Below, in pieces: positions 23,819-35,289 of a stretch of DNA of 39,387 nt. Both the position numbers and the translations under genes were made by a program. Source of the DNA: Chromera velia (taxonomy: Eukaryota; Sar; Chromeraceae). The stretch lies in contig JAHBMJ010005785.1 of the NCBI GenBank assembly GCA_018398765.1, positions 6,827-46,213 of the forward strand, read 5' to 3'. Below the pieces are notes generated by a model. That model was not told the DNA's origin and searched no databases. It saw only the letters and a list, made by a program, of their open reading frames with translations. Positions within the stretch are counted from its first letter, which is position 1. Every line of letters starts with the position of its first letter.

Positions 23819-24895
23819 CGGACAGTAAGACGCTCTGCCAGAAATTAATGGAAAGGCAGAAAACAGAAGATCGACTTGAGCGTCACGTAGATGCCTCGTT
23901 CATTCCCTGAATGACAACTGACTGGAAAAGAAACTCACTGATCTGAACAGGAAGACCTAAGACCTTGGCAAGAACAAGAAGTCTCTATGGATGATCCATC
24001 GAGAGGCAATCACAACAGACGACGTCACTCTTTAGTGTACTGTACGCATGTATATACGTCTGATTGCTTGTTGTCTTGGCACTGCTGACTGCATCGCTCT
24101 CCAGTCTGAAATAGTCTGAAGATTTGTCTGAAGCATTCGTTCTGAAACCATACGACCAAATTATTTTCATCTCGGCAGATTTTAATTTCGGCCGTCTCCA
24201 TACATCCGTCTCCAAAATGTTTCCATGCTCCTGCGGGCATGCCCGCCGCGCGGCCGGGCAGCCCGACCGCTGACCGGCCGCGGCGCAGTCTAGGGTCTAG
24301 AGTTGCCCTGGTCATGTAGCCGCTGCCCGGGCGGCTGCCGAAGTATACCAATTAAAGTCAAACTGCCTCGAGCACCTCGACTTTAATAAGCAGTTCGACT
24401 TTAGTTTTATTGTAGCTTTTAATAAACCCCTGTGGAGTCCTACCTTGTGGTGCCGCCTTTTGAGCCTTTGCATGCGCCGTGACTGCGTGAGCCCGCGTGC
24501 CACGCCACATTCCACCGCTGCGCTTTGCTTCGCACGTGTCGCACGCGTCGATCAAAGTCGAGTCTGACCTTTGCCTTCAGGCATGCAACATGTCACTTGA
24601 GCAACGGATATTAATAGCATCGATCGTTTGAGTCTGATGCCTGTTCGACAGTTCTATATAGACACAGCTCCAGAGAAAGGAATGAGCAGAAACCGTGCAT
24701 AATAGAATGAATCCAGCTGATTGGAATCCCAGATCGCGCTAGAGCTTAAACTAATATAGAGCCAAACCTTCTGTAAAGTGTTGTCTGAGTTAGTGTTGCT
24801 CACGTTCCTTCTCTTAACCTCCCCTAGGGTTCTTATCCTCGCTTAACCTTCTGTCTGGATACCGTAAGGTGGCCAGACAGGAGGGACAAAGCACC
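23819..24895. other. Intergenic region with a GC-rich patch, no gene seen
   Basis: This is the upstream side of the Arg-rich gene. A very GC-rich stretch (24228-24345) resembles in composition the patch at 16310-16390. Around it the sequence is of mixed composition, without convincing coding frames. Confidence 0.4.
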
Positions 24896-25290
24896 TCCTA
24901 ATTACAGCCTAAGTTATAACGTGCGTCTTTTAAAATTTAGATTTATTTAATTAAAATATGATCTCAAAAGTTATGGATTTTATAATCAAAACGTAGTATA
25001 AAACGAGTGAAACATTTTAAGGTCCATTTATTAGTATTTATCTAGGCAATAAAATTTTATACCAGATTCGTAACCAGAGTAACCAGAATCTAAACGTACT
25101 ACACCAGAGTACAATCATATGTTCTTTTCAGACATCATTTTTTTAGTTTTAGCTTAATTTAGAATAATGTTTTAGATATTCAACGCCTTGGCTTGAATCT
25201 ATCATCAAAAAGACCTGCAAGTACCTACAAGTAGACTTTGTTCTCTGTATATGAAATTATATATATTTTTTTAAATATAGAATTGGATGA
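24896..25290. other. AT-rich island at the 3' side of the ankyrin gene
   Basis: Runs such as ATTTATTTAATTAAAATATG and TATATATTTTTTTAAATATAG dominate. No gene. Together with the others it marks a gene 3' end. Confidence 0.55.
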
Positions 25291-25497
25291 AGATGGTTGG
25301 TAAACTGTTGATTTACGGTCTCACTCGCATGGCTAAATTCAAAATCTTTCAAAACGCAGGAGCAACGTGCAAGCTGCAGTCTCAGTGGAGGGACATTGGA
25401 GGCGTTCGGATTGAGCAAGTGATTGACCGACTTCCCTCCTCCATAGGGCCTTGACCTCCTTAGATGCCCGACCCCTCCTTCTTCCCCCTTTGTCCAC

Positions 25498-26877
25498 TCA
25501 GGTGGTCTGCGCGACCCCTCGAAATCTCTCGGGAAGGCGCGAGAGCAGGCCCTCCCCCTGGAGGTAATCGTACACGCTGACACCGTATCTGTTCCTAGTG
25601 TGGAGACTAGCCCCGTGCTCCAAAAGAACACTCATCAGAGCTTCCCACCGGAGTGCGTCGCTGGTCTGTGCAAGGGCTCGAAGGGGAGTTCGGTCAAGTG
25701 CGTCTAGAGCGTTCACAGGGGACCCGTGGGAAAGGAGCATCTCAAGGATCTCCTGTCGCACCTCCACCCTTGACCATCGAAGCATTGCTGTGACTGAAGA
25801 GTCACAAATGTAGTGAAGTGCCGTCTTCCCCTGAAATCCGGCCAACCTCACATCGGCTCCGTGACGGAGTAGGAAGGCGACCCCATCGACCACACACTGC
25901 TTTACGGCACAGTGAAGAGCGGTGTTGTCGTTATCGTCGACAGCGTTGATGTCATGACCACGATAGAGGCAGACCTCTGCAAGGTTCATGAAATTGTTCT
26001 CAACTGCGAAATGCAGAAGAGGGTAGCGTCCCACCCCACTGGATTTGGAGATTGTCAAATCTTCCATTTCAGAGGAAGACATACGTTTGGTGATCTCACA
26101 AATCACCTCCTCTTGCTCTCTCAAATTCACATAGTTATCGAAATCAGGCATGAAAGAGAATTGAACTTTGCATGCTGCCTGCACAATTTTCAACCCGTCC
26201 GCTGCTACTGCGCTCACAGAAGCGCCAGAGTTCAGAAGGCTCTTTGCCATCCTCCATCGACGTCTGTCACAAGCAAACATCAAAACGGTGCTGCCAGGTC
26301 TCTGTGACCCTTCGGCACTTTTCACTTCAAGGTCTGGGTTGTCATCCAGCAGGAGCATGAGGGACTCCTCATGATTCTCGGCAACAGCCTTCATCAGGGC
26401 GCTCTGTCCCGACACCAACCCGTTGATATCAGCACCCACTTTCAGAAACAGACGCAAATCCTCTCCGTTGTTCTCTCCCTTAATGAATGAGGCAAGCTCT
26501 TCCTGCGTGATCTCTGCCGCAATTGGACGGAAAGAGCGAACAACCTCACCCACCCCCACCTCAAAGAGAGAGCCAACGTCGAGTTTGAAGTGCTGTGCGA
26601 CAAGCGGCTCTAGCTTGCATTGGAGCTTACGGTTGAAGCATGTCAATTTCGTTTCAAGTTCTTCTATGGTATCAATGTGGGTCTTTTCCATCTCGGGGGA
26701 AATGTCCAGAGGAAATGTGTTGAATGCTCCCCCCACTTCATCCTGCATTCCCTCGTTTCTGATCCCATTCTCCACCATTTCAATTCTCTTCATTGCATTG
26801 TCAAAACAACGGGAGAGCGAAGACTTGAGGGCCTCAAGCTTCGAGAGGACGAGGTCTCTCTTGCTGGATGTGCTCAT
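25498..26877 (-). CDS. Ankyrin-repeat protein, 459 aa, intronless
   Basis: Open frame from ATG at 26877 (MSTSSKRDL) to a stop at 25498. Residues 1-100 form a charged, probably coiled-coil N-terminal part (SKLEALKSSLSRCFDNAM). Ankyrin repeats follow from about 145 to the end, roughly seven. Clear ones read NTALHCAVKQ...FLLRHGADV, KTALHYICDSS...MLLSHGSPV and TPLRALAQ...LLEHGASL. Each shows the TPLHxA-type turn and LLxxGA helix ends. Some repeats are degenerate, and the long spacer in the middle (KVQFSFMPDFDNYVNLREQEE) replaces one. Ankyrin arrays bind other proteins; no enzyme domain is attached, so the partner is unknown. Confidence 0.85.
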   Translation of the reverse strand: MSTSSKRDLVLSKLEALKSSLSRCFDNAMKRIEMVENGIRNEGMQDEVGGAFNTFPLDISPEMEKTHIDTIEELETKLTCFNRKLQCKLEPLVAQHFKLDVGSLFEVGVGEVVRSFRPIAAEITQEELASFIKGENNGEDLRLFLKVGADINGLVSGQSALMKAVAENHEESLMLLLDDNPDLEVKSAEGSQRPGSTVLMFACDRRRWRMAKSLLNSGASVSAVAADGLKIVQAACKVQFSFMPDFDNYVNLREQEEVICEITKRMSSSEMEDLTISKSSGVGRYPLLHFAVENNFMNLAEVCLYRGHDINAVDDNDNTALHCAVKQCVVDGVAFLLRHGADVRLAGFQGKTALHYICDSSVTAMLRWSRVEVRQEILEMLLSHGSPVNALDALDRTPLRALAQTSDALRWEALMSVLLEHGASLHTRNRYGVSVYDYLQGEGLLSRLPERFRGVAQTT

Positions 26878-27635
26878 CGTTGTCAGAAGTGCTGAGTTGA
26901 GGGTAGCCTTCAAAACACCGCTTCAATCAGAGATCGTGCAGAGTCGGAGATCGATTGGGTAAATGAGCGTTTCACAGACAGCTCTCTTTGCGCTCCGGAA
27001 GCATACATACGCATGTATGCAGTCAGAGTCAAGCAACAGAAGACTGTTGAATCAGAGGCGAGTTCTTTGTTGGCCTGTCAGCATCTGTCAGTCGCACAAA
27101 TACGAATGCCTATGGCAAACAAGGACCCCTGATCACATTCAGGCACTGTCAGACAGCACTTTCATATATATCGATTTATGTTCAGTATGGTGGACACAAA
27201 GCGTATACAGTAGCGTACAAATTAAGCGCAACAGATTAATACAGAATCAGTATATATTATATACAGATTTTCTGTACGTATCGATGCATGCATGCATGCA
27301 TGTTCATGTGTTGTTTGCCTCGGGCCATTCCGAGCTATATTATATATAGCCATTTCCGACGCCAGCTTAGTCGCTGCCGTATCGCTGTCTCATGCAGGTC
27401 CACTACAGGACGGTGCCAGGACCACGAGTGTGCAAGGCACTTCATCGCCATCGGCTTTCGTCTGCTTCAATTCTCGCCAAGCTAGACTATACATGTAGAC
27501 TGACAGGAACAGGGCCGAAAAGAGTCCACTGAAGGATTGGTTTCGCGAGCACCATCAGACTGCAGTCTCAGTCTGAACACGTCACTGAAGGACTTCTCAG
27601 ATCTGTCAAAGAGAGACTTATTTGATCGACCGATC
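26878..27635. promoter_or_regulatory. Divergent intergenic region between ankyrin and four-TM genes
   Basis: About 760 bp between two start codons. It contains overlapping TGCATGCA motifs (about 27283-27301), a TATATATTATATA run (27252-27264) and a GAGCTATATTATATATAGCC near-palindrome (27329-27348). In apicomplexans TGCATGCA is bound by AP2-domain factors; a similar role here is inference. Confidence 0.45.
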
Positions 27636-29300
27636 ATGTCTTGGTTGAAGACGAGGGCCCTGACCCTCTTTTACCTGGTGTGCTTCACGCTGGCGACAGG
27701 GTTGTTGCTTGTGGGCGTTCTGATGGCAGGAATATTGGAGAACGCGAAGGAGTGGGAAGGGAAGGACGGGCAGAAGTTCTACACGAATGCAACTTGGGAG
27801 GTGGGAGCAACACGCTTTTGTCACAAGCCACACGAAGGGAGCGAGGTGACGTGCACGGGCCTCGACTCTGCCTGTATGAGAACGACGAACGAGACAAGCA
27901 ATCCGCTCGAAAAGGCAGAAGGGGGAGAGGGAGATGGAGGAGTGTTCGGACACAAAGAGTTGTGCGAGTAAGTCCCCGTCTACCTGCTTCGCCTTTCTCG
28001 TTTGCTGTCTTCTTTACCTCAGCCACCCTGCTTTCTTCATATCCCTGCTGGTGTCTATGTGTGCAGTCACCACAATGCTGCGAGCATCATGTTGTTTATT
28101 GGGATGGCCACTGTCGGGTGTTGCGCTGCAATACAAGTGGTGGCCTTGTTGCGGTGTTGCATGAAGATCTGGGACCTCCTCACCCTCATAGGCGGGGGGT
28201 TTTCAAGTCAGTACGAGTGCTCTAGTATCAGTGCGTGTGTTTGTTGGGGTTGGAGGGCCTCGATAGCCAAAAATCAGTATGTAGACGGGCAAACTTTCCG
28301 GCCGTGTGTCTAGCTGGAATGCGCACGGCACTGAGTGTATGAGGACTTCCACTTACTGGGTCCCGGTGATGGACGAAAAGACTCACGGGGTGATGAATGG
28401 ACAGATTGGTTGACTGACTGACTGACTGACTGACTCACTGACTCACTGACTCACTGACTCACTGATTGACTGGCTGGCTGACTGACTGAGGGGCTGACCA
28501 ACTGACAGACAGAACGACAGACAGTAAAGCGACGGAGAGACGGACAGACACAGAGAAAAGGAGGGGCCGACCGACGGACCAACAGACAGACCGACAGACA
28601 GGTGCCTAGGCAGGCGAGAGAGGAGAAGATTGAAAACGGGGGGCCGGGTTTCCTTGTTCACTGGGGGCTTAATTTCTTCTCTCGTTCAGACTGTCACCCG
28701 TCTCTATCCTTTGTTCGCCCCCCCTCCCCCAGGTCACTCCGGCTCTCCTCTTCTTTTCTCTTGCTTTCTCCCCACCAGTCTTTCCTTGCCTGCGACCAAG
28801 ACTGCTTTCACGCAACTAACTGCCTTGGATTCGTGTGCACACAGTTGAGAGGTTCTCTGTGATGTGCAAAGCATCTCCAAATGCAAAAAAGAAGGTGCAT
28901 GTCTCCCTGAGCATGTTTGTGTAAGAGCACAAGGGCACATTTTGTTTGCGTAGTCATCAGGCTCACATTGAATGTGCTACACATATCTGCAGCAATAATT
29001 CTGGGGATTGCTCTGGCGTTGTGGGGCACGATACCTGAGTCAAAGAAGAACGCGGACGGGGAGGAGGACATAGGGCAGAACTACATTCTACTACAACAAG
29101 GCCCGATTTATTGGGTGATTCTATCGGGGTTTGGGCTTTGTATGATCGCCTCAGTGACGATCATCATCATGTACTTCTTTTGCAAAAAGTGTCAAGGAAA
29201 TCAAGAGACGCAAAATCTTCGGGATAATCCAAATCCAGAAGATTCCAGCAAAGTGAAACCAGACGTACATGGAAATCAACAAAACACCATGCAATACTGA
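27636..29300 (+). CDS. Four-transmembrane protein (claudin/tetraspanin-like topology), 259 aa
   Basis: Exons 27636-27967, 28067-28206, 28993-29300; donors GTAAGT and GTCAGT; phase closes. The ATG at 27636 begins MSWLKTRALTLFYLVCF. TM1 is residues 7-32. A first outside loop (33-111) holds three or four cysteines and an NATW and an NETS glycosylation site. TM2 is SIMLFIGMATVGCCAAIQVVAL. TM3 straddles the second intron (LTLIGG ... IILGIALALWG). A short second loop is followed by TM4 (YWVILSGFGLCMIASVTIII). The tail is cytosolic, 40 residues, with a KKC start. The layout recalls claudin/PMP22-type or small tetraspan proteins, but there is no W-GLW-C-C or CCG signature, so no family is claimed. 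Confidence 0.75.
28411..28480. repeat. (GACT)n/(TCAC)n microsatellite
   Basis: A run of GACT units shading into GACTCACT, in the 786-nt second intron of the four-TM gene. Confidence 0.85.
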
Positions 29301-30089
29301 CAGAAGGAGGAGGGTAGAGGGTAATTGAATGACTGTGCATGCATGCATGTTTTGTGAGGACCCAACACCTTTTCCCACCCCCGTCCGGTTTTCCTCTTTC
29401 TGTGTGATCAGAGAAGGCAACTGGAACTTTCCCATTCCTCTGTACGCCTTTGCTTTCTCTCGCCTATCTCTTTCTCTCTCTCATCCAATCGGGGTGATGA
29501 CTGACTTGAGAGAGATCGTGCATGTCCTTCCTCCCCTCGATCATTTGTGTGAATCTGTGTCTGTCTGTCTGTCTGGATGTCAGAATTTGCCTCCCTCGAT
29601 CCAAGTTTCAAAGGGTGAAATGAAAGACAAACAATGGCCGGATGACTTGACAATTTACTGATCGAGTCAGTGACCCAGCCTATCAATGAATGAATCTGTG
29701 TAGATGAATGCATCTCTTGGGTGATTATTTAACGGACGATGGCCGGGTCGTGGCAGGATGGCTGTCGGACTCAAACAGTGTCGGAAGGATTCCATTCGCA
29801 TGACATTGTACGTATGAACTCATACAGCCACCATTGCCCTGAATGCGGATGTTTCACACGGTGGGAAGGCTGTAAAACAAGGCGGCCGGACGAGAAGCAA
29901 GGTTCAGAATGTAGAGAACTAGGTGAAGAAAGAGTGGTAAGCTTATTTGGACTTTTGGGCGTAAATCTTTGAAAAGAGGTAGAGACTTTTGCACAGAGTT
30001 CAGCATGGCTGCCATCACGTAAGGTTTCAAGCCCGCAAAGTCGGTCTGGCTGGATTGTGCATGGTCGTTTAGTTGGACTCATTTTAGTA
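29301..30089. other. 3' flank of the four-TM gene, no gene seen
   Basis: Mixed-composition sequence with only short open frames. A 77-codon frame (29739-29972) has several cysteines but no support from neighbours. Confidence 0.4.
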
Positions 30090-30830
30090 GACTCTGCTTG
30101 CATTCTGTGGAGTTCAATTCTCATCACTACGCATCACTACATTCTTTCAAGATTATTGATGATTATTCGTGTTCTATCATCAAATTCTCTTGCATCTACT
30201 TGCATCCAAGGCTCCGTTTGCAATAAATCTGTACGTTTTATTGCTTAAATCATAGTCTTAATCATTCATAAATAGTTTTAAATCTTCAGATAATTCACAA
30301 ATAGTACGTAGGATAGTTTCGTATTATTCATAAGTATTCTAGTGACAAACTCATTATAATTTGCAAGTAATCAAAAATTGATGCTAAAATTGATGTTGAA
30401 ATCGTTTTACAGCCTAGTTTGCAGCATTTCTCACTGTATTGGTTACTAATAATCTGAACGATAATAGAATTTTTTCTTAATGAGAATTAATCAGAACTCT
30501 TCTATTTGTAGCTCAACTTTATTCAATTTTAAAGAATATGTAACATAATACGTTTTACTAAATCATTCAAGTTTTATGACTTTCAGTTCTTAAAAATTCT
30601 TTGGATAAATATTTTAGTGATGATTTTTTGGCCTTCTGAATAATATTACAAGTTCTTTTGTGTCAGATTTAAGACTCAGTCTGCATCTAGGTCTGCATCG
30701 TCTCAGCAACATTCAATCAACTACGGTATTGCAAGGTTATGCCATGTACATATCGTGAATTTATAATCGACAAGAGACAATTCCATGCAGTAGTAACTCC
30801 GTCTTGGTGTTTTCATCGAAAAGAGAATTC
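30090..30830. other. AT-rich island between two convergent genes
   Basis: About 740 bp of strongly AT-rich sequence without a gene. It lies between the four-TM gene and the scramblase 3' end. Confidence 0.6.
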
Positions 30831-30978
30831 GATTGATATCCTGTCCACCAGTCGCCCTCTTCAATCTTCCTTCCCCCCCCGCTGCCTGCCTAACGAATCC
30901 ATTCCCAATCTTTAGAAATAGGCGCCCACATTCGAAGATCCTTCTTTTGTGTTCCTCATCCCGTTCTTCTTCCTTCCT

Positions 30979-32316
30979 TCAGCCGGTGCTGTTCTCGTCC
31001 TTCTTTCCCCCCTGGAACATTCGGAAGTCGATGAAGATCGCCGCAGTGACCAGCATTGCCTTCCACTGGGGCTCGCTGACTGCACCGAAGTCCACCCTGC
31101 AGGCAGGCACTCAATCAATCAAAGGCAGAATGTCATTCATTCAGTTATCTTGGACTCTTCCATTTGATCAAACCTTCATCTCAAGGGACCAGTCAGTCAG
31201 CTAGTCCGTAAGTCATTCACTCACCCTCTCACTTACTCACTCCCTCACTCCCTCCCTCCCTCCCTCCCTCCCTCCCTCACTCACTCCCTCACTCACTCAC
31301 TCACTCACTCACTCGATCAAGGACTCACGGAAATCGAAACCAAAAGAAGCGACTAAACAATTCAAGGAAAGACAGACCACCACTGTTGCTATATACGGGG
31401 GGAAAAAAGGAAAGACGGACCAGTATTTGTCGTTCATGTCATCCGCAATAGTGCCCAAGCACGTGTTCTCCTGCATGCGTGCCAACACATGTCGATCAGA
31501 ATTGTACAGGAGAAACGAATGCATACAGACGAATGCATCGATCCATGCATTTACTTTCATACAGGAAAAAAAAAAGAATTGTGCAGGAGAAACGAATGCA
31601 TACAGACGAATGCATCGATCCATGCATTTACTTTCATACAGGAAAAAAAAAGAACCGTACAGGAGAAACGAATGCATACAGACGAATGCATCGATCCATG
31701 CATTTACTTTCATACAGGAAAAAAAAAAGAATTGTACAGGAGAAACGAATGCATACACACGAATGCATCGATCCATGCATTTACTTTCATACAGGAAAAA
31801 AGAAAGAATTGTACAGGAGAAACGAATGCATACACACGAATGCATCGATCCATGCATTTACTTTCATACAGGAAAAAAAAAAGAATTGTACAGGAGAAAC
31901 GAATGCATACAGACGAATGCATCGATCCATGCAGTGCCTGGCACGGGCATATTCTGCACCATGCCACAAGAAAGCAGTCCAAACATGCAGAGCCATGGAA
32001 AGCCTCCTTTTCTTTCAAGCTGGCCAACGATCTCCTTCGATAGAAAGCAAAGGGGCACCTTTGGTCTTATCGACTCACAGATAATCTTTCCCTCAAAAAG
32101 CTTTCGCGCTCTGTTTCTCTGTGTCTCTTACCTCATCATTTTCTGTCTCTGTGTCTCTTTCTCTTTGTCTTCTGTCTCCCCCCTCTCTCCTTGTCTGTGT
32201 GTTGTCACCAAGACGATCTCTGTAAGTCGCATGCTTGTGTGATCTTGAGTGAGTGAGTGAGTGAGTGTGTGTGTGTGTGTGTGTGTGTGCGTGTGCGTGT
32301 GCGTGTGCGTGTGCGT

Positions 32317-32360
<44 letters not shown>

Positions 32361-35289
32361 ATTTCTATTCGAGTATGCATGAATCCACATTTTCCCTCCT
32401 TCCCTCCCTCCCTCCCTCCCTGCAGACCTTCACGATCTGTCCCACGGCCTGCTGCGACTTCATGTCGGTGATGTCGAACTTCACGTACTTGCACGGACCT
32501 GCACAGGCACGCACACACAGTTAGAAAATCGGACATTCTCATGCACATACACGCAGAAATAAAGACAAGCTCAGACACATACACAGGCACATACACACTC
32601 ACACACGTATCCTCACACGTAATAGTTCCTCTACCCAGATGGACATAAACGTGTGTCTCCTGACAAAACCCCAACCCCCTCCCTCCCTGGCCGCCATAGC
32701 AATTTTCATTCTGCCTGCCTGCCTGCCTGCCTGACTGACTGACCACAAGGGCACTTGCAGCAGATCCCGCACTGCATACAGTTTCCCTTGATGCGGAGGG
32801 TGGGGTTCTCCTGCAGACAGGGAGAGAGAGAGAGAGAACACGGGGGGTGAGGGAAGACGTACACTGACAGACAAAGACAGAGACCGGAAGAGGTACAAAG
32901 GCAGATGGAAAGACGGAAAGACAAAAAGTGGGCAGAGAAAGAGAGACAAACATGCAGACAGGGAAGGACATCGAGACAGCTTGATGGACGCAGGCAGTCA
33001 GGCAGACAGGCGGGCAGACAGACAAGGAGGCACGGACAAAGACAGAGAAAGCGACTTTCTTTCGGAGTGACTCTGCAGACGTACAGACAGACGTACAGAC
33101 GGACTGGCTGACCTGATTGTCATTGATGGAGAAGATGTGATTGCAGCAGTCAAAATCATCCTTCAGGATTCCGATCTGCTGACCTGCAGGCAGATTGGTT
33201 GTAGAAGGATTGATTGATTGATTGATTCATTGATTGATTGCTTGCTTGCTTGATTAATTGATTGATTAATTGATTCATTGATCGATTGATTGCATGGATA
33301 GATAATCGTTAATTCATTCTGTACCCATCGCATCCGCAGAATCACAAATCCCGCTGCAGCGTTTCGGACGACAGATCTAGTGGAAAGCGGAGCATAGAGG
33401 GACAGAGAGAGACAAAATATGAAAGACAGAGACCGAGAGAGACTGACCGGTGTGGTTGTTCATCACTTGCATCTTCGGTCTGTTGAGGCAGCAGCAGGTC
33501 ATCTGGCACTCCTTATCGGCCTTGATGAACGGTTGGGGGGACTGTCCGGGAACTGCAATCAAGCAAAAGAGTCACAGCGATAGCAAAGATCGAGGTCAGG
33601 GATAGAACTGGGAGGGCTTCCCAAGGCTCAGACAAATCGGACCAAACCAGATTGAAAGTCGAAGCCGACACTCTTCAGAGCACGCGGATCAATCCACGTG
33701 CAGCCAAGACACTTCTTCATACACGCAGGCGAGACGATGTCTGCATACCTTCACATGCGGACATATTCACACGTACACTCGCGCACGCACGGAGAGGGTG
33801 AGAGGCAAAGAGAGCCTAGACAGATGTCCGACCGATCAACCGACGGACCTTTGATGAACATCTCCTGCATTCTTACATACAAAATTTTGATACATACATA
33901 CATAATGCATGCGACGGACCTTTGATGAACATCTCCAAGTTGAAGGGACGACAAGTCGTTCTGCAGCCAGACAGCATGCGGTCATGAACTGAAAGGGTGC
34001 GGACTAGACGATGAAGCACAAAACAAAAAGAAATACGACATGCAGGGTCCCGCAGTCTCCATTGAGCAGGCAGAGGAGGATAGACAAAAAGAGACGGGCA
34101 GACAGGTCCAGGGGCAGGCAGCCACGCAAGGACGGAGGTCAGCAACGAGACAGCGAAAGGAGGACAGGCAGGCAACCAGACATTCATGTTTGAGTGTTCT
34201 GATCGACAGCCGTCGGTTACGCACGCACCCATACAAATATTCTATCGGCCAGTACGTAAGGACTCGACTGACGGCAGACAGCATCTAGCGCAGAACCCCG
34301 TGGTCTCCTTGGCGATGAACATTTCGTTCCCGTTCACATCCTTTACCGCATATCTGTGTATGGATCGATCATTCGTATGCGTGCGTGAAGGAGCACCGCG
34401 TCTTTTTCGCATCAAAATGACATTCAACGAGTAAGCTGCAGAAACACTTTCCCTACTGAAGGCCTTCGTATAGCCGATCTGTGAGAAATTCCTCTTCGGA
34501 AATTCTGCATCAGTCTGTGCTCATCAATGTGTGAATCCATCCGCCAAAACAATAGTGACTGAATCTGCATGTATGAGATTCGCTGAATGACCGTTTTCCC
34601 TTAAGAAACTTTACACTGTCAGGCAGTTGAACGGCAAAAAGAAAAGAAAAGAGTCCATTTGCGGAGAGAGAGTGTGCTGGAGGAAAACAAACTTTGCACT
34701 CCAATAATCGCTCCATTAGAAACAAGAATTCACGCGGCTGTTTTTGAATCATCTCTCAGGCACAAAGCAGAAGCGAGAGCCCTCTATGTACATGTTTGTG
34801 TGAACACAATTGTTTTCACATCAGTGTTCCTCGACTACGATTATCTCCAGATCCAAACGCCCCCCTTCACGTTCTGCCCTCCGGTCCTCAGGAGGATAGA
34901 TGGAGGGACGCGTACAAGGTTGGATGCCTGACCGTGATGGTGCTTTGAACCGATACGTATGCATATATGTATGGATGCACCCATGAGGGCGTTCTTTCCC
35001 TTTCCATCCCTTCCTTCTCTCTGTCTCTAATCCTACTGACTTGTTCGCCTGGTCGATGCCGATGAATTCGAGGATCTTGATCTTCTCCTTCACGTACACC
35101 TTCTGCTGAGCTGCATGGAAGCATGAATGTTACTCATCGATCGGTCTCTGCATATAGATGCTCGAAAAGACGCATATGTAAGTACTGTCACTGACATGCG
35201 AGCATCTGGAAGGGATCCATTGTGAACTGCATCGGTGGAGCGGCCATGGGCTGCCCGAACTGCTGGGGAGGGGGCTGAGGAGGCTGCAT
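30979..35289 (-). CDS. Phospholipid scramblase (PLSCR family), ten exons, 255 aa
   Basis: Exons 5' to 3': 35289-35196, 35110-35041, 34353-34273, 33960-33920, 33552-33448, 33183-33113, 32810-32744, 32498-32428, 31470-31421, 31096-30979. Phase closes at all nine junctions. Order of scramblase signatures: Pro/Gln-rich N-terminus (QPPQPPPQQFGQP), KIKILEFIGIDQANKYAVKD, GNEMFIAKETTGFCARCCLP, CRPFNLEMFIK, CQMTCCCLNRPKMQV (Cys-rich, palmitoylation-type), QQIGILKDDFDCCNHIFSI, NPTLRIKGNCMQCGICC, KYVKFDITD...AVGQIVK, and the C-terminal hydrophobic WKAMLVTAAIFIDFRMF. This family moves phospholipids between leaflets, or tethers and signals at the plasma membrane. The usual calcium loop before the C-terminal helix (DADNFGIQFPLD type) reads ADDMNDKYWVDFG here, so calcium control may differ. 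An upstream exon cannot be excluded, since TGCAG precedes 35371 in frame. Confidence 0.88.
31205..31315. repeat. (TCCC)n/(TCAC)n microsatellite
   Basis: A run of TCCC and TCAC tetranucleotides in the last intron of the scramblase gene. Confidence 0.88.
31499..31932. repeat. Tandem array of TIR-element end plus 51-bp flank, period 76-77 bp, six copies
   Basis: Copies start at 31499, 31576, 31652, 31729, 31806 and 31883. Each unit has a 51-bp segment (GAATTGTACAGGAGAAACG...) followed by TTTACTTTCATACAGG and an A-run. The last copy stops after the 51-bp segment. The end of the segment and its neighbour spell TGCATTTACTTTCATACAG, the inverted-repeat end of the short elements elsewhere in the window. 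So the array is (flank + element)x5 + flank. It lies in the scramblase intron before exon 9. Confidence 0.9.
32247..32359. repeat. (GAGT)n/(TG)n/(GTGTGC)n microsatellite
   Basis: A compound repeat in the scramblase intron between exons 8 and 9: GAGT units, then TG, then GTGTGC units, then TG. Confidence 0.9.
33207..33296. repeat. (GATT)n microsatellite
   Basis: GATT/GCTT/GATTAATT units in the scramblase intron upstream of exon 6. Confidence 0.85.
33841..33936. mobile_element. Short element with 25-bp direct repeats duplicating the scramblase exon 4 donor
   Basis: A 46-bp insert (33866-33911) begins TGCATTCTTACATAC and ends in a weak inverted match. The flanks 33841-33865 and 33912-33936 are identical over 25 bp. 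On the coding (minus) strand they read the exon 4 end GATGTTCATCAAAG followed by the donor GTCCGTCG. The exon-proximal copy (33912-33936) is the one that keeps the frame. Confidence 0.75.

Noticed and set aside
29739-29972. 77-codon frame with several cysteines (HHCPECGC)
   Set aside because: It has an ATG but no neighbouring exons or homology that I recognise; too weak to call.
31499-31932. Regular repeats reminiscent of a CRISPR array
   Set aside because: The 'spacers' are near-identical A-rich element ends, the host is eukaryotic, and no cas genes are present; it is a tandem repeat.
31925-31990. Possible extra scramblase exon (CAG followed by AATATGCCCG)
   Set aside because: Joining exon 8 directly to 31470 keeps phase and gives continuous scramblase similarity, so no extra exon is needed.
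32093-33025. 310-codon open frame on the minus strand rich in His-Thr repeats
   Set aside because: It runs through a CA microsatellite and overlaps scramblase exons in another frame; it is a by-product of low complexity.
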